NCBI GenBank assembly: GCA_021442155.1
Contig: CM038229.1
Coordinates: 95,388,271 to 95,452,270 of the forward strand
Reading direction: 5' to 3'
DNA length: 64,000 nt
DNA from: Cymbidium sinense
Lineage: Eukaryota; Streptophyta; Magnoliopsida; Asparagales; Orchidaceae
Each line of letters begins with the position of its first letter. The stretch's first letter is position 1. The notes below the pieces were generated by a model. The model saw only the letters and a list, made by a program, of their open reading frames with translations, did not search any database and was not told the DNA's origin. This document shows, piece by piece, positions 1 to 13,799 of this stretch. The position numbers were made by a program, and so were the translations under genes.

Positions 1-390
1 TGTGGTGGGTTTTTCTCTTCTTTTCTTCTTTCTTCTTTCTCCTTCTTCTTTAGTTCCTACCTTTGGATGGTTGGAATGTCGATGTTAAAGCTTCACATGG
101 TGCATAAGATGAGATCTTATGACCAATCTAACCCCACCCCCCCCCATAACATTCATTCCAAAATCCTAATTGCAAAAATACATGAAAAGGAAAAGGAAAT
201 CTAACTAACACCTATAAAATAGAGATTAGCTAAACAAATCATACAAATAGCATGTATATTAAACTTAGCACATGGGTAACCAAGTCCATGTCTATTGGAT
301 TATGCTTAGGGTATAAGCACCCGCAAAAGCAATTATATTTTTATTACAGACCCTTAAGCATAATCCCTTAAAATAATGATAAGACTAAAC
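1..390 (-). repeat. Fragment of repeat block B, minus strand
   Basis: Read on the minus strand this stretch matches the B-block sequence seen again near 3900-4320, 25090-25505, 27510-27845 and 34460-34800. Shared landmarks are the motif GGTTACCCATGTG, the paired TTAAGCATAATCC tracts and a purine-rich tract (here pyrimidine-rich, 8-60) next to an ATGGGGATTAG-type motif. In this copy the G run has become nine C on the plus strand (137-145). It stops abruptly near 390, where a plus-strand A block starts in mid-unit, so this is a rearrangement junction. No coding potential is seen. Confidence 0.7.
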
Positions 391-394
391 TGAA

Positions 395-3300
395 AATTTG
401 GTCAATTCCTTTTCATGGACACTTGGCATCCTCTTAGTGGACCAAATGGTCACTAATGAACCTAGTGCACATGACTGATGGGTTTGGGTCAATTAAACTC
501 AACCCAAATCCAAAATTGACCACCTCCTTCAAATGAGCACATGGAAATCCTTCCTCCACTCAATTAAACACATGGCCACTTTCTCACTACTGGACAAAAT
601 GACCCATGTGCAAGTCTTTAATAGCCTAACAACCCATTGGATGAGCTCTTACATCAAAATGACAAGTGAAGGCACAATTGTTATGATCCTTCAAGGGGAG
701 ATATACTCCCCTAATTTGAATTCAATCCATTAGTCCCCAATTCTATTAAGTAATAGGAAGCCGAGGAGCCTTTACCAAGTGATCCCAAGTATCCTAGAGT
801 GAAATCAACTTCTTCATTTATGGATTTACTCAAGCTGAAAATAAGGGAGCTCCATTGAAATTCAAACTTACTCCACACTTCAAATCAACCCAATTCTTTT
901 TGCAAGCTCCACCGTGGAACTCGATCAAGCTTGCCTCTTTCCTAAGTTTGAAGGCAAGGGAAGACCATTCTTGATCAAGATCGAGCTCAAGTCTAGGAGG
1001 TTGGCCAAGGGATCCACCTAATCTCAAGGCCTCCAAACTTCAATAAAGCTTCTCCACTCGATGAAGCTTCTCCAAGAATCGAGCACCTGATACCTCGTGA
1101 GGTTAGCCATTAAATCAAGCTTAAGTTCAATGTTGTTTGGAGCTTTGTAAAGTAAAGTTTAATCCCATGAAAATCTAACTATTAGATTTGTTTACCTTTG
1201 TGCTTAGATGGTGTGGGTAATTTTGGGATCAATTTGAGCTCAATCAAGCTTAAATCATCCTCTAGAAGATGGTGTCCATTCTTCATGAAATCTGAGGATA
1301 GATCATGGGCCATCCATCCGTGTTTTGGATAGACATCCATGAGTTAAGACACGTAGATCTCACATTTAATCCCTTAAATCTACTTTAACCTCAATCGATC
1401 CTTGATCGACGGGTGAAAAAAAGTGCATAAGTCCATGTAGCTATGATGTGATAACTTTAATATCAAATCCCATCACACCGTGGCATGCGTCGGTGGCATT
1501 AAGTGATTAAACATTTATTTAATTAAATCACTAATTAACCATGGAAATTCTTGAATTCATATCTAAACTTCAAAAAAATCAAAAATTATGAAATAAATTG
1601 CATTGGATAGATAATTGAACATAAAATATTCTAAAATGGTTTCAATGGATTTTAAACAATACTTTTCTCTGGATTTGGGTTTTATTGGAAATGTTATTTT
1701 TTTTAATTACCTTCTAATTACCACCATTAATCCCAAACTTCTTGTGCATAATTAGTGGGATGACTCCTACTTTTCTAATTTTCTTGGGATTTATTGGTAG
1801 ATTAATTAGATGAATTTCTAGTTCATTCCTTAATCACTCCCTTAATGTAAAGCAATTAAGGGTATAATTAGTGGTCTAACCCTCGATTGAGTCAATTAAG
1901 TTTTGATTAAGTGAATATAAAATTTAAAGAATAATTTTGGGATACTTTCCTTAAGATATTCCTTAAACCCCTTCTTCCTTAATCTAACCTTAATTAAGGG
2001 TTAATTCACTAATTATCCCCTTAATTAATTTCATAAAATTATAAAACTTTCTAGAACTCAATTAATCCATCTTGGGTAGATGCTTAGGTGTTCAATAACC
2101 CAAGTACATTAAGGAAATCAAAATCCAACTCACATGTGTGAGGGGTTATGAAAGTACTTAAGCTTAAACTCCTTATTTTAATTAATCATTATTCATGAGC
2201 CAAATGCATTAGGCCCTTTTCTTCCAAGGTGCATTACTAATTTAAATTTCTTGTGTGACTTTATGTCATCTCATTGGCTCATAATTATTTTAATTAGGTA
2301 TGCTAAGGTGGTATATGTAAGGGTAATTAACACACTTAATTCATACATTAACCTAACCAAAGCATAAAATTGATCTAAACACCTAAAAATTAAACTAAAA
2401 CAACAAACATATGTGGGAATGGATTAGAATAGCAAACTCACCTCACATTTCTCAAATTAAATCAAACTCAAAGCAAAATCAAACCTTCCTTAAAATAAAT
2501 TGATTTGCTTTAAGCTTTCTTATTTCATAAGATTATCTTTAGGAATTAATTGAATGTGTTTACATGCTTTCATCACTTTAGTTCTTTCTTAACATGCTAG
2601 TGTGTATGTCATATGAAAACAATGCATTCATGCTTTTCAAAATCAAATTAAAATAAAATATTTTCTTTATATCAAATTGCATATTTTGGCTAAAGTAATA
2701 ATATGAATGGCTATCATCACTACTAAATCCAAAACTATTTTCAAAGTCTATAAATCAATCACCTAAAACTAAAAGTGTGCTACTTATAATTATTTATAAG
2801 CTTGCATGTGAATATAAATATGAAGATGTACATAGTATAGCTTTCCTTCTCTCTTCTTTTAGTATAGTTTTGAATAGGATTTGGCAAAGTGTATAGTTTA
2901 TTTGAAAAGAACACAACACTTTCCTAATCTCATTCCTATTCATTCCTATGCTATTACCTAAGAAGGACATCCACACTTGCACATATAAATTACATAAACA
3001 AAATAAACAAATAAATATAAACTTTTGCATCTTTCTTTTCCATTCATTTCTTTTGTACATGTGTATGTATTTAAGAAAAGTGGTATATTAGTTTGGACAA
3101 CCTCGGGGTTGAGAGGCTTTAAGTAGCCCTAAGTAGATCTTGTACCTTACACCCCTGCTATGATGGCTATACTCACTTATGCCTTTTATACATATACATG
3201 TGAATGTGAATAATGGATAAAAGAAACCTTTCTTTTCTACTTAATGAAAATCATGCATCATAAAGCATTTAAGTTTTTTAGTAACATTTTTTAGCATTCA

Positions 3301-5396
3301 TCGTAAAGTGTGCTAAATATTTTCATTTGTATGTATAAATATGCTAAGGATTCATTCATATGCATGTTATACATGTTGGGAAAGAAATGAAGTGATGTGT
3401 GTTTGGTGATATTAATTCACTTTACTTAACCTTAAAATGCCTTTCTTTTGAATAGGTATGTTTAGGGAAAATCTAAACTTAGGATTAATTAAAAATATAA
3501 TAAAATATTCACCAAACAAAATCAAATATGAATCCACTTTAGAAATTACTTAAGGTAGGGAATGGAAGAGAAGTTCTCTTCTCTTTCCTCTCTTTAAAAC
3601 TTAGTGATTAATTATAGAATCCACTTAAACTAAACCAAAATACAAAATAAAATCAACCAAATCAACTAAACAACTTAAATAAAACCACCCATCTAAGTTG
3701 AACATCTTCATACTTAGAGAATCTAAACCTTAAAGCCATAGCTAAGCATTCCACACAAACTTTTAAAGCACATTAACAAGTCAACTTACTAGCTTTAGGT
3801 TAGGGTGTATGGTTTGATGTTTACTTTATTTTGTGAAATATATTTTAGTCTAGATGTTAGGGTGAATGTCCATAGAATGAATGGTAGGATGATTTAGTTT
3901 AATCATTATTTTCTGAGGGATTGTGCTTAAGGGTGCGTAATAAAAATATATATGCTTTTCTTTGTGCATGCTCTCTTAAGCATAATCCATAGGCCAGTGG
4001 ACTTGGTTACCCATGTGTGGGGTGCTAAGTCCAATATACATGCTTGGGATTTATATGGTTTGTTTAACTAATCTTTTTTGGTGTATTAAATTTACTTTTC
4101 CTTTTCATGTAATTTTATATTTAGAATTTTGGAATGAATGTTATGGGGATTAAGATGAGCATTGGTCATAATATTACATCTTATCATAAGATTACATCTT
4201 ATGTACCATGTGAAGCCTTTGGAGCAACCACCTTTCAACCATACAAAGAAGGAACTAAAAGAAAGAATAAGATAGAAGAAAGAAGAAAGAAGAAAGAAGA
4301 AAAGAAGAAATGAAGACCCCCATAACATGAATTTTCTTACTTGATTATAAATTAATTCATTTGTAATGAGTTGTATAAGAGTAGATCTTGGCTACCCAAT
4401 ATATTTTGGGTTTTGCGATGGTGCCCAAATGGCCTTTTATTCTTTTGTGTTAGCTTTATAAAATGTTTAATATTTTGTTTAGCTTGTGCATTAAGATGAC
4501 ATGTTTTCCTAGTTTCTTCCTTGCTTGATGTGTAGATGTGATTAGGCTCTTAGGGAAAAATAAATCTTCTACCAAATTAATCAACTCAAAACTAAAATAA
4601 ATAACTCATAACCTCACTTAAAGCTTAAGCTAAAATCAAGATAGAAGAATTAGCAACCCTTGCTTGGGATGAGTACTTCTTTTTGAATATCATGCATAAA
4701 AGTATATTGTTGCACTCTTGATTGGAGGGCTTCCACCTTTTGAGAACTTGGCTTCATTTGTGAGAGTCATGGTGGAAACACACCTCCCCTTCTGGTTGAT
4801 TTTGTCCCATAATCTTATTTCTCATGCATTAAGTATATGAATCCTATAAGCTGAGTCAAATGATTATCCAAAATGAAAGTAAAATGTAATAAGCTTTGCA
4901 TTAGATCTAGGTCATTTTGTGCCCTTACATGATCTAGTCTCTTAAGAGTGAGTTTAAGGACTTAGTCTCTTTCTAAATGAACAATAATATTGCTATCTTG
5001 CATAAAGCATATGACTTGCTTACATAAATTTGAAATTGTATGAGGAGTTGGTTAGCACCCCAAGGCTTGTAAGTCCAGTAGTGGTGGTTTGTCCTCTCAT
5101 GGAGGCAAACCAAATGCCCATTTTACCTTAGATTTAGGTTATACTTTTGGCCCTCAAAGCTCCCTAGATTTAAGTTCTAAGGTTTCTTCTCCCTTCTATG
5201 GGTCATAAGCAAAATCCTCACCTCTTAGGCCTTTCTATAATCTTGCATTATAGAATTGTAAGCTCAACATTCTAATAAAAATTTAACTCAAATAAATAAT
5301 TCAATTTCAAAAATGTAAAGCCCATCCATAGATAGTTTGAGATGCTCAGGTTTCTTAGCATTAAGCATCTACTACTTATCTTCCTTTGGCTTTGAT

Positions 5397-5437
<41 letters not shown>

Positions 5438-5915
5438 ATCAATCCCATTTTATCTTCCAAAATAAACTAATCGATTGATAGTCCTACCATTGAAATCTTT
5501 GGAGATAATAATCATTTACCTTAATCAATAGTATTCCTAAGGAATCCCTTTCCTTAGGATGTAATTAACTATGGAGGCTGTCAGAGAACTTAACGAACTT
5601 CGGTTTAAAATAAACCCTACTTTACTTCTTCATGTAAAGGAGGGAAAGAATCTTTGGTACATATGCAGACCTATTATCCTTAGGAGTCCTTATTGAGATG
5701 ATTAGGACCATTGTGGTGGTGCCTCTATCTTTTGAGATAGTACACCTCTCCTCAATGTCATACCCGTCACTCTCAATAAGAACATCTGGATCTACGTGGT
5801 GTCAAAAAAGCATAAAAGGAACTATTTTTCTATCTTCATTTTATCCTACATAGAGTGAATATGGAAGTAGATATTTCTTTTAGAAATTCATAATATAAAT
5901 TTCACCATAATGAGC
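395..5915 (+). repeat. Repeat unit A-B (5' truncated), plus strand
   Basis: This copy starts inside A and continues through B. The A part (395-3400) matches 22000-24590 in the same orientation and 8520-5916 in the opposite one. Landmarks are GGGAGATATACTCCCC near 698, a CpG-bearing tract near 1480, the ATTGGCTCATAATTA tract near 2270 and AGGCTTTAAGTAGCCC near 3114. The B part (3410-5915) matches 24590-27020 and contains the conserved GGTTACCCATGTGTGG motif near 4005, the purine tract 4258-4315 and the GATAGTACACCTCTCC tract near 5735. The header H is missing. Copies are diverged by many substitutions and indels, so this is an old insertion. The class (long LTR or other) is not certain. Confidence 0.7.
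5401..5434. repeat. (CT)17 microsatellite
   Basis: Perfect CT dinucleotide run inside the B block. The equivalent place in the other B copies (near 26570 and 35820) lacks the expansion, so it grew after this copy inserted. Confidence 0.97.
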
Positions 5916-8499
5916 ACGCATACAAAAGAAATGCATGGAAAGATAATCATGCAAAAAAGTTTATGTTTGTTTGATTTTGGTTTGATTGTTTAGTTTATAT
6001 GTGTAAATGTGAGAATCCTTCTTAATTCATAACATGAAAGTGGATAGGAAAGGATATAAGCAAGTGTTTTGTTCTTTTAAAAGAACTATACATTTACAAA
6101 TCCATCCAAATTCATGTTGAAGAGAAGAGAAGGAAAACCCACAATACACATCTTTATATTTATACTCACATGCAAGCTTATAATAATTATAAGTAGTATA
6201 TCTTTCAGTTATGATATTTGATTTATAATTTTAAAAATAATTTTGCATTTAATAGTCATAATAGCCATTCATATTCTTACTTTAGCCAAAATATGCAATT
6301 TGACATAAAGGAAATATTTCATTTTAATTTGATTTTTAAAAGGCATGAATGCATGATTTTCATATGACATACACATTTAGCATGTTATGAAAGAAATAAA
6401 GTGATGAAAGCATGTAAATTCATTCACCCTAATTAATTCTAAAGACAATCTTATGAGATAGGATTATTTAAAGTAAATCAAATTTATTTTAGAGATTTTT
6501 AGTTTTGTTTGAGTTTGATTTGAATTTAAGAAATGTGAAGAGGTTTGGTGGTCCTAATCCATTTCCCATGTGTATATTTCTTTAGTTTAATTTTTTTTAG
6601 GGTGATTAACTTAATTTTATATTTTTGGTTAGGTTAAGGTTTAGATAAAATTCATTAATTACCCCTTACCTACCACTCTTTAACATATTTAACCAAATAA
6701 TTATGAGTCAATGTATGACATAAACCACACAAGGGAATTTAAGATAGCAATTCACCTAGGAAAGAAAGGGGCCTAATGCAATTGGCTCATAATTAGTGAT
6801 TAATTATACTAAAAGGTTTAATTTAAGTACTTTCATAACCCTCACACATGTAGGTTAGATTTTGATTTCCTTAAGTTACTTAGTTAACAACAACCACCCA
6901 AAGATGAATTGATTAAGTTCTAAATGTTTTAGTTTTGAAAAGTTTGATTAATTAAGTCATTTGATTAAGTGATTAAACTTATTTAATTAAGTTGCACTTC
7001 AATTAGATTTTTATCCAAATGAAATAAACTTAAAAAAATTTGGGAAAGAATTCTAATCTTATTTGATAAGTCCATTCGCTCTTCTAAGGTAATTAGCAAA
7101 CTTAATTAATTAATTATCACTATTTAAAGGTTAATTAATTATTTAATTGATTAAGAGGAAATTAGGAATGACTCAAGAAATTCAATTAAACTATTAATAA
7201 AATCTAAGAAAATTAGGGAGGTAGAAGTCATCCCACTAAATGCACATGAGAAGTTTAGAATTAATCATGGACACCTAGAGAGTAATTAATCTAATCACAT
7301 TCCTAATAAAACCCAAATTCAGAAAATATCACTATTCAAAATTGAATAAAATTAATTTTAGATTGTTTCCCTATGAATTATCTTCACATGCCTTTTATTT
7401 TGTAATTTTCTAATTTTTCTATATTTAGTTATGAATATTTGAAGATTCAAAATTAATAATTAAAACCCTAATTATTAACTAATCTTATCGCACACCGCTA
7501 ATGTGACTTTCCATGTGACACGATGGGATTGGTTATTTAAGTTGTCACATCCAAAGTTGCATCAAACACCTACGTGCTTTCTCTAGATCGTCCATCAAAG
7601 ATCGATGGTGAGATTGACATAGTTTCAAGGGATTAATCAGATCCTATGTGGCATGATCATGACCATCTATCCAAAATGTGTAGATGGATGGTCCATGATC
7701 CATCACAATTTGCTAAAGGACATCCATCCACTTTCAAGGCAAGATCAAGCTTGATTGAGCTCATTGAACTCAAAATTTACCCACACCATCTAGGAGTAAG
7801 TAAATCCAACGATCAATTTTATATGAGGTGAAAATTTCTTTTATAAAGGACCACACACTCTATTTTAAGCTCTGAAGGCATACCTCAGGCTATCACCGTG
7901 CTCCAAATCGAGATAGCTTTGCTAGACAAAGCAATGAAGATTTGAGGCTTTGGTATTGAGTGACTACTTCAATTGACCAAAATGCTCCTCCTAAGCTTGC
8001 AACCTTGATCAAAGTCCCCTCCCATGGCTTGAGAACTTGAAGAAGGTTTGAGTGAACTCGATTGAGTTCTCAAGGTGCTTGCAAGAGCAATTGAGCTAAT
8101 TTGGGTATTTGATGAGTTTCAAAATGGTGGAGCTCCTTATTTTTTTGAAGAAATCGAGAAGACAGAAATGGAAATAGCTCTAAGAGGCTTGGAGGAGCTT
8201 ACAATTGCTTTCTCCGGCTTCAAATTTCAATCGACGGTGAGTGAGTGTGAATGAAGTGAAATAAGTATATCTCCCCAGTGGATAGATGGTCGAAGAGATG
8301 TCATTTTGACCAATTGGTCAAATTGGGTCATGTAATCTTGGCTGAGGAGGTAGTGGAGGAGTTGCTGTGCTTAATTGAGTATGGAGGGATCCCATGTGCT
8401 CAATTTCTAAGTGGGTGGTCGGTTTGGCCATTGGGTTGGGTTTGGCTGACCCAAACCCATTGTCACCAACCTCATTAGTGACCATTTGGTCCACTAAGA

Positions 8500-9560
8500 G
8501 GATGTCAAGTGTTCATGAAAAGGAATTGACCAAATTCCAAGTGGTTTTGACTTTGGATTACACTATGGCCTAGGGGTAAAATGGTCATTTGGCTTGTCAT
8601 TTTGAATATGTTTGCTATGATTGAAAAATGGGCCAAGTTTCAATGAATTTGGAAATGATTTGATGTGATTTGCTCATGTTGACCCATTTATGTCAAAATG
8701 GGTTAACTTGTTAAGTTGACCAATTGGTCAAATTGAGTCAAACCAAGGATTGGTCAAGTTCATATGATCATTTGAAATGTTTTGGCATCATTGGTTTGGT
8801 TCAATTTGATTTCAATTTGGATTTGGTTCATTTAATTTCATTTAGGTCAAATGATCAAGTTGACCAATTTGACCTATTTGGGTTAGGTCATGAGTTGGTT
8901 TAGGTTTCATTGGTCATATGAAATGTATTGGTATCTTTATTTCTAATCTATTTTGGTTTAATTTGATTTGGCTCAACATGACCTGGTCAAGTTGGGTTCA
9001 TAAATTAAGTTAGTTGGCCAATTGAGGCTTTCAAGTTCAACAAGTGATTTGGAATGAACTTGAACCATTGGTTTCAATTAATTTGGCTTAGATCAAGTTT
9101 TGACCCATTTTACTTTTTAGGTCAAGTTGGGTCAACTTGGCAATAATTGGCTAGGCTCAAATGACTTGACCAAGTTCAAACATTGGTCATGAATGAGTTT
9201 TGATCAATGGTTTCAATCAATTTGTCCCATAGTGTATTTTAACTAATTTAGATTTTATTTTGGTTGACTTGGTCAACCCGTTTGACATGGTTTGATCCAA
9301 TTTGAGTGATTGATCATCTCATGATGATTGTTACTCATAAGAGCTTAGTTGGGCTTAGTTTAATCCAATTTGTAGAATTCTCAAAAAGGCACGAACCTTG
9401 GGTCAAGTGAGCCTAAGTGAGTCAATTGACTTGATAGGCTTGAATCAAGTTTGATTGAACTCACATATGGACTTATGATTGAAATATAAATCCATTTGCA
9501 AGTGATTTGGAGTCAAATGGGTTTTGATTCATTTGACAATTCCAAGTTCAAAGGGGTGAA
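8500..9560 (-). repeat. TTGAC/GTCAA-dense tract of block A
   Basis: The stretch is packed with short degenerate phrases containing TTGACC or GGTCAA (for example TTGACCAATTGGTCAAAT at 8719). It is the minus-strand equivalent of 20700-21640. There is no open reading frame. See the plus-strand copy for a count. Confidence 0.7.
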
Positions 9561-9580
9561 CATGAGTTTGACTTGGGTTT

Positions 9581-9940
9581 GATTGAATCATGAAGAAAAT
9601 CAAGGGTTTGGCTTGATTTGAATTTGATTTGGCTAAGTTCAAGAATTTGACTAGAAAGGCTTAGGTTGAATTTTGATTGGATTTGGGATTGAGTTTTCAA
9701 TTGATTTTGGATTGATGATTGAAGTTTATATTTATATTTGGATTCATGATTGAAGGATTGATTGAATCATGAAGAGAAATCAAGGGTTTGGCTTGATTTG
9801 AATTTGATTTGGCTAAGTTCAAGATTTTGACTTGAAAGGCTTAGGTTGAATTGTGGTTGAATTTGAATTCAATGAATTTATTTTTGGTTATTTGAATTTA
9901 TACTTCATTTATATTTGTGAATATAAATGAGAATATAAAT
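9581..9940 (-). repeat. 179 bp tandem subrepeat, two units
   Basis: A segment starting at 9581 recurs at 9760, an offset of 179 bp, almost unchanged for about 95 bp (both carry CAAGGGTTTGGCTTGATT and CTTAGGTTGAATT). The two units resemble each other far more than H-A-B copies resemble one another, which points to recent local duplication or conversion. It corresponds to the subrepeat zones at 19780-20380 and 43140-43890. Confidence 0.75.
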
Positions 9941-10599
9941 GGGTTATGAAAAATTTCTTGAATTTGGATTGATTTGGATTATTTAGTTAAGTCCATAAGA
10001 TAGAATCAAAGTGAATTAGAAAAAAAATTGGATTTGGATTTCAATCATAAGCTTCAATCATTTGGAATTGATTTGAGAGAAAATTAATTAAGTTGGAATT
10101 TATTTAAGTTTTGATGTTGATTTGATTTAGATTTTGGAGTGGTTTAGACTTGATTTGGAATTTGACTCAAGGAAAGAAGTGAGGAGTTGGTCTGCTATAA
10201 GATGGGAAAATTTTGCTAACACCCTAAGGCATAACCTATTCTTATGGCTAACTCTTCTAAATCTCTAGGGTTAGGTTGAGTGTCACCTAATCACTATAAG
10301 TGTCTTAAGACTAAGAAAACTCTTAGTGTCAAGAGAAGTCCCATGCCTAAGATGGATGGGTTGAGAGCTCATTCAAAATGAGGTCAAGACTCATCTTTTC
10401 CAAAATAACTTTGGAATACATCATCGATTCGATGTGTTCACACTATGTTAAAAGAAACTTAGATAGGATCATCACCGTACAAAACAATAATTTTATATCA
10501 ATTACAAGCTTACCATTATTCGCTCTGTGCTCTCGAGGGTAATAGTGTCCGTGGGGAATTATTAGTGTCTTTAACATGCGAGTGAAGCCCAAGACCAAT

Positions 10600-12400
10600 A
10601 CCATCTCATGTACCAATTGATACGACTCATCCTATTGTGATGAATCTACCACCACAACTAGATCACGTCGCTCCAACTATGCAATGTGAGATTCGGTTGT
10701 AATTGATTCAATCAACATGGCCCGTCACCTTCATGCTTAGTCTTCACCATAAAGATATTTGAGAAGCTAACCAACAAGGCAACTAGTCTATAAGGTGGCC
10801 AAAGTTGCCTTTTCTAGATCACTTGCCAAAGCGAATCCCAAAAAGGTTTATGAGAAGAAACTTAGAGCAAGAGTAGTAGCTTGTCAAGGGAAGCTACTAG
10901 AGATCACCGAGACCATGACCTCGAGCCTCCACCTCCTTGCCACCACCAGGCAACCATACCGGCCTCCACATAGCCTCCATGACCAAAGACAGCCACCGCC
11001 CATACCACCACACCACCGCATGCATATCCACCACCGTGTAGCTATGGTCCACCTACTCTATTATATTAGTTAAACAAATCTTATTCTTTTAAGAGGGAGG
11101 TAATCAAGAAGATCTTTAAGAATCTCTTAAAGAAACCTGATTTTAGCTACCGAGCCTAGAGGTGAGGAAGGAGGCAAAAGTCATGATCCAAACTTTTCCT
11201 TACCACCAATGCTAGGCCACATTTTGGGGATTGCTTCACATTCAAGGATTGGCTTAAACACGTTTCAAGAGCGGTAAGTTATCCCAAAGGAATACCTTGT
11301 GGAAAACCTTCCAATTCCATTAGGGTAATCAGGGATATTCTACCAAAACCAAATAAGGTTGGGACATTTCTTTGTCTAAAACCTCTAAGAAAATAATTCA
11401 AGATCATGAAGCTTTCCTTACATGTGTTTGAGTCCAAACCTCCAACACCAAGGAAGGTTTGCAAGTTGCCGCCAACTCTAGGAAAGTGGGAGCTCAAGAG
11501 AAGCAAAGATGTGTCACTGGATAGCTTTAGCATAGCCACTAACCGTGTCCATCCTCCGCCTCGCCGCCTTCCACACCTGACTTCTACCATTTCATAGCTC
11601 TTTGTTTCTTCTACTAGTAGAACTCTTGTACTAAGATAAGGCATCAAATCCCTTACTCCACCCACTCTACTTGACTTCTACTATGTACCTCCAAATACTT
11701 CCAAGAAATTGAAGAATAAAGCGATTTGAATCACATCTGTCTCTTCTAATGAGTTGTGTTCTTCTATTCCTAGTGATAACTCTTCAAGTATAATTAACTA
11801 TGACAATTTCAATCTTCCTTTCTCGATCGGACTTTCCAACTCAATACTAGTTCACCTCTTGAGATAGACTTGGAATCATCCGACTGAGAGTCCCATAAGA
11901 GAAGTTGAAGGTGAGCTTGAAGTGAACTTGCCACCACTTTGCCTCCGTGAGATTATTGAAGTCAACCTCCAGAAGGTTCTACCTCCTAGGCATCACCTCA
12001 GATAGAGGGAAACAAGTCATTGGTATCAAGATCGAAGTCTTCCACAAGATGCTCCACCCTTGGATATGCTTATGGAAGACCAAGGTGGATTACAATGTTC
12101 TTTCTCATCTAAGAAAGTTGTCATCTAAGTTAAACATATATGATGTCCTTATCTTATCCAAAGAGATGAGGGAGTCACTAATCAAGGATTTGATCTTGAA
12201 ATATGCTTAGCCTATATGTGAGGAAGCACACTATGCAAAAAAAAAGCTAAAGAGATCACCTTCATAGATGAAGACCTTCTACTAGGGGACTTGGAGCACA
12301 ACCGCTTATTTGAAAATTGACAATCTCTACCGAGGAGATGGATGATGTTGAGAGGATTCAATGATCAAGGTGAGTGGGATTTAGGTTCTATAGTGTTACC
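10600..12400 (+). pseudogene. Putative gag / gag-protease region, unrecognisable
   Basis: By position this should be gag and the gag-protease linker. Only short open stretches survive, at 10795-11073 (with a basic KANPKKVYEKKLRAR segment) and 11947-12210. I see no zinc-knuckle CCHC motif and no convincing gag core, so the call rests on order within the element. Confidence 0.4.
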
Positions 12401-12720
12401 ATTGGAGATCGGGTGACTGGAAAATTGTAGCCAAGTTCTACATCATTGATTCAAATACTTCACCGCTTTGCTTGGTAGGCCTTGAATACATCAACAAGAT
12501 CATTCCATCCTCCCTTCATCAGCATCAAGTTCAAAAAAATATGGAATTGAGTATCATGTCAACGAGGATGAAAAGCCATTTTCGAAGAGGGTTGAGATTT
12601 ATGAGGATGACCTACTATCTTCCTCAAAACACCTTTTCTCGTGAACTTGGACAAAATTCAAATACAAATGCAAAAGAAAAGAAAATAAAGCAAAAGAAAA
12701 GATAAAATAAGAAAAAGAAA
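12400..12720 (+). pseudogene. Retroelement aspartic protease C-terminal remnant
   Basis: Frame 12427-12534 reads FYIIDSNTSPLCLVGLEYI followed by NKIIPSSLHQ. This matches the end of plant Gypsy proteases, where a hydrophobic strand is followed by a (L)LGRPWIH-like segment and a VPSSLHQ-like tail. The glycine survives (LVGLEYI) but RPW is lost. The catalytic DTG-type triad was not found upstream. The following stretch (12540-12705) is a lysine-rich linker toward RT. Confidence 0.65.
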
Positions 12721-13799
12721 AGTCCAAGTACACAAAAAAAAGGGAAATTGAAGAAGAAGTGGATTGCATATTACATTCACCCATAGCTCATTCCATCATA
12801 TGGACATGTGGGTAGAATGGCTCAACCTCCACTAGGTAAAGGCAGAGGCAAAATAGAGGCACTCTAGAGGTGGAAGACCCCTAGTTGGCCTTCAACCAGA
12901 GATCGTGTTCATAGAGTACCCTTACTATTCACATAGACTTGGAATCTAGCTTAGAGGATGAGTCTAATGTGATTAGTATACCACCAACCCTCTGGGTTCC
13001 ATTGGAGGTGACTTTGATCCAACTAAAGATGAAGATCGCCTCCAAGCAAAGCAAAGTATTGAATCTAGTTTATGTGAAACTATTCATCAGTTGGGAACTT
13101 TAGCTCTTACCTCACTTACATCTTAGAAAGTTGAAGACATAGTAGTTAAGGAAATCCCAAGTCTTCTAGTGACATGAAATAGAAGAGGTTCTTTGTTCAT
13201 CATCCTCAAGTCCGAGTTGGATGTAGACTTAAGGAAGATACTTTAAAGAATTAATGGAATTACCTTTGACTTTTACTCATCTTATCAAAATCTTATACAA
13301 AGGTTTAGTTCCTCACACTTAGGTCCAAGCATGTAATATATTTCAAAAAATTATGGAACAATACAAAAGGAAAGCACAAGCAAAAGGGACTAGGATTTGG
13401 CACAATGGGTCCAAATAATGATGAAGATTATCTAGTTGTTACCAACCATTTGGAATCGATAGTTCTTCTCACACATCCCCAACTCTTATGAGAATGTGTG
13501 TTTAGAAATTTCGATGATCAAGATGATCTCCAAGTCAAAGAGGCACCACTAGAGTTTGAAGATGAGATTCATTCAACAATCGACAATATCAAAAAAAATC
13601 AACCTTGGATAGAAGAAAATTCTCACCGACATACATTAGTTTGTTGTTGAATGAAGAAGAAACCAATGACTTAGTTAGCTATTGACCGAAGTTTAAAGAC
13701 TACTTCACATGGAGTTATGAAAAAATGCGATTATCTCCTAACATTGCCACAAGCTTACAATTGACCCTAACGCTACCTATTAAGCAAGCTCCTATACAC

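Larger units (their letters stand above)
5916..10392 (-). repeat. Repeat unit H-A, minus strand
   Basis: On the minus strand this runs from H (10392 down to about 10200) through the subrepeat zone (9960-9570), the TTGAC-dense tract (9560-8500), the ATATCTCCCC motif near 8270 and the rest of A, ending at 5916. The B block is absent. It forms a large imperfect inverted repeat with the upstream plus copy: about 395-3065 pairs with about 5916-8525. H ends in an inverted repeat shared with 19351, 29268 and 44252, where flanks diverge, giving a well-defined element end. Confidence 0.7.

Noticed and set aside
11279..11665. 128-codon minus-strand open frame
   Set aside because: It is antisense to the decayed gag-protease region of a plus-strand retroelement and has no recognisable domain.
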